Below are positions 62,552 to 64,000 of a stretch of DNA of 64,000 nt, one piece after another. Position numbers and translations under genes: made by a program. Within the stretch, counting starts at the first letter, position 1. Every line of letters starts with the position of its first letter. This DNA is from Pseudomonadota bacterium (GTDB lineage: Bacteria > Pseudomonadota > Gammaproteobacteria > Pseudomonadales > Oleiphilaceae), in the NCBI GenBank assembly GCA_002747395.1, contig PDPE01000036.1:18766-82765 (forward strand), read 5' to 3'. The notes beneath the pieces are model-generated. The model was not told where the DNA came from. It saw only the letters and a list, made by a program, of their open reading frames with translations, and did no database searches.

Positions 62552-63523
62552 ATGCTGGATAAAAGTGAAATTCGTCGGCACCGGCTGGGTAATTTATTGC
62601 AGTCGATATTGCTCATTCTGATAATGGGTATGCTAATGGGTTATATTGCCTTACTGCTTGCCGGCGAATGGTTTGCCCTGTGTGTGATCGGGATGGTAAT
62701 TCTGGTCTATTTAACGACGCCTGCATTGGCCTTGTCATTTGTGACCCGGTTATATCGTTGTCGCCCACTCGACCATGACGAAGCGCCTGCGTTGTATCAG
62801 GTGCTTCGTTTGCTTTCGACACGAGCCGGCCTGGAAAAGATGCCCCGACTGTATTACATGCCAAGCCAAATGGAGAATGCGTTCACTCTGGGCTCCAGGC
62901 AGGATGCCGTTATCGTTGTCTCTCATGGTCTGTTTTCCAGGCTGACACTCGAAGAACTCGCCGGGGTGGTGGCGCATGAAATCAGCCATGTCGCCAACAA
63001 TGACATCAAAGTAATGAGTTTTGCCGATATCACCGGCAGAATTACGCGCTTTTTGGCCCTGGCCGGGTGTTTGTTGTTATTGATTAACCTCCCTTTTTAT
63101 GTGTACGCCAATCAGGTTTTACCCTGGTGGCCGATACTGGTTCTGATATTCGCGCCGATTTTGGCGGATTTGTCGCAGCTTGCACTGTCACGAGTGCGCG
63201 AATTCAATGCCGATCTGGGGGCGGCAATTTTGTTGGGTACTCCAACCCCCCTGGTAGCTGCCCTGGTTAAACTGGATGAGCGTGGCGCCTCGGTCTACGA
63301 GCGCTGGGGGCTGGCTTCCCGAGACCCAAAAAATCCATCTGTATTGCGCTCACACCCGGAAACAAAAAAACGAATAGAACGATTGTTGAGCCTCTCACCT
63401 CGGCATCCCCTGTTTGTCCACTCTCCCTTGACCGATATTGCCAGGCAGTCTCTGTCACTTGATACGAAAGTGTTTTTTCAGCCAGACAAGCCAAAGTGGC
63501 ATCGGTCAGGTATGTGGTATTGA
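62552..63523 (+). CDS. M48-family zinc metalloprotease, HtpX-like
   Basis: A membrane protease of the quality-control type. The 323-aa protein has two hydrophobic segments (SILLILIMGMLMGYIALLLAG and CVIGMVILVYLTTPALALSF), then a cytoplasmic catalytic domain with HEISH (residues 142-146), LVLIFAPILADLSQLALS as a third membrane-like segment, and EFNADLGAA carrying the third zinc ligand Glu. HtpX is about 290 aa, so this is a slightly longer relative. ATG at 62552 is followed by a normal N-terminus. Confidence 0.85.
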   Translation: MLDKSEIRRHRLGNLLQSILLILIMGMLMGYIALLLAGEWFALCVIGMVILVYLTTPALALSFVTRLYRCRPLDHDEAPALYQVLRLLSTRAGLEKMPRLYYMPSQMENAFTLGSRQDAVIVVSHGLFSRLTLEELAGVVAHEISHVANNDIKVMSFADITGRITRFLALAGCLLLLINLPFYVYANQVLPWWPILVLIFAPILADLSQLALSRVREFNADLGAAILLGTPTPLVAALVKLDERGASVYERWGLASRDPKNPSVLRSHPETKKRIERLLSLSPRHPLFVHSPLTDIARQSLSLDTKVFFQPDKPKWHRSGMWY

Positions 63524-63760
63524 TTGTCAGAAACAGGGTTGAGGTAAGGGGTAAGTCGGGATACGTGTAATAATGTTTGAAATTCGATCACACAGTTCGA
63601 ATCGTTTGGAATTTCTACTGGTACTACAAATCAGCACTACGGAGCCTGGGCTACTTTGCTTCCATTTGTGACGGAGCACCAATCAATATCATCAAGCAGT
63701 ACGTTCAACAGCAGAGAACGCCAAATTAGTCGGCTATCGCCGACGCGCTTTCGATAAATA
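63524..63760. other. 237-bp region with a small hairpin and no gene
   Basis: No reading frame here looks like a gene. A hairpin GTCGGC/GCCGAC lies at 63729-63744, near the end of the truncated DUF4143 gene. The stretch between may be debris of a mobile or toxin-type locus. Confidence 0.4.
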
Positions 63761-64000
63761 TCAATCCACCAACCGTTTGTATTCATTGGAATGCCAGGCG
63801 GGCAATTGTTCCACCAGAAATAGTTGCTCCAACAGAGCCATGTATTTTTTAATGGTCAACCGATCCAGCCCCAGTTTGCTCCCCAGTTCGGTGAGGTTGA
63901 CCAGTTTACCGGCATAAAAAGCGGTGAGCTTGAGCAACTTGCCCATTAAATCCGGATGATCGATGTGGGTCAGATCGCGAATATCCCGTTGCACCAGGGT
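63761..64000 (-). pseudogene. C-terminal fragment of a DUF4143 AAA ATPase, truncated
   Basis: Seventy-nine residues run into the right window edge. DIRDLTHIDHPDLMGKLLKLTAFYAGKLVN, then LGSKLGLDRLTIKKYMALLEQLFLVEQLPAWHSNEYKRLVD, match the start of the DUF4143 domain of AAA_14-type ATPases, which normally continues KTPKLYFLDTGL and about 100 further residues. A stop follows KRLVD, and the frame after it does not resume the domain, so the gene is probably broken. It is also incomplete at the window end. Confidence 0.6.

Overview
The window reads as a chromosome segment of a motile, probably marine gammaproteobacterium of intermediate GC. Supporting genes are a polar-type flagellin-flaG-fliD-fliS cluster with sigma-28 promoters, rdgC, lexA, an imuA-imuB-dnaE2 mutasome, a DUF2788 protein and a DUF1329 protein. 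The genus cannot be fixed from the sequence. No rRNA, tRNA, CRISPR array or intact insertion sequence was seen.

Positions 1-34865 are a large glycan island. It starts with pseudaminic acid genes (pseI, pseG, an unusual ATP-grasp/HAD fusion, pseB, pseC). Glycosyltransferases follow, then a pyruvyl-transferase-like protein, a Wzx-type flippase and an epimerase very like plant GDP-mannose 3,5-epimerase. A Maf/DUF115 protein (11953-14124) is the likely flagellin glycosyltransferase. The most interesting block is 14931-23999. Here a PEP-synthase-like kinase, a class I glutamine-amidotransferase-like hydrolase, a nucleotidyltransferase and a CysC-like kinase match the four enzymes that make 3'-phospho-CDP-phosphoramidate for the O-methyl-phosphoramidate decoration of Campylobacter jejuni capsule (Cj1418, Cj1417, Cj1416, Cj1415). 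Two SAM methyltransferases lie nearby and resemble the Cj1419/Cj1420 pair. A TPR-sulfotransferase-fold protein and two degenerate SlyD-like proteins share the block. The rest of the island (24156-34865) holds a DegT aminotransferase with a formyltransferase (an N-formyl amino sugar module), two nucleotide-sugar dehydrogenases, an epimerase, a methyltransferase and three GT-A proteins.

Positions 34866-42950 are the flagellar filament region: two large tandem flagellins, FlaG, the cap protein FliD and its export chaperone FliS. Sigma-28-like promoters precede both flagellins, fliD and fliS, and clear hairpin terminators are present; one terminator overlaps the fliD promoter. The glycan island most probably decorates these flagellins, although the flippase leaves room for a surface polysaccharide target.

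Positions 42994-64000 are mostly chromosomal genes: a deacetylase divergent from a Pat-like acetyltransferase, rdgC, a small thioredoxin-fold protein, an EVE protein, a diguanylate cyclase next to a REC-CheC protein, a DUF1329 exported protein, lexA, a von Willebrand A/beta-barrel fusion, the SOS mutasome imuA-imuB-dnaE2 with a strong LexA operator, a Met-rich exported protein, an M48 membrane protease, and the remnant of a DUF4143 ATPase at the right edge.

A pattern cuts across the window: short imperfect tandem duplications of 12-18 nt, 2-4 copies each, sit at many gene boundaries. Some lie in frame inside genes.
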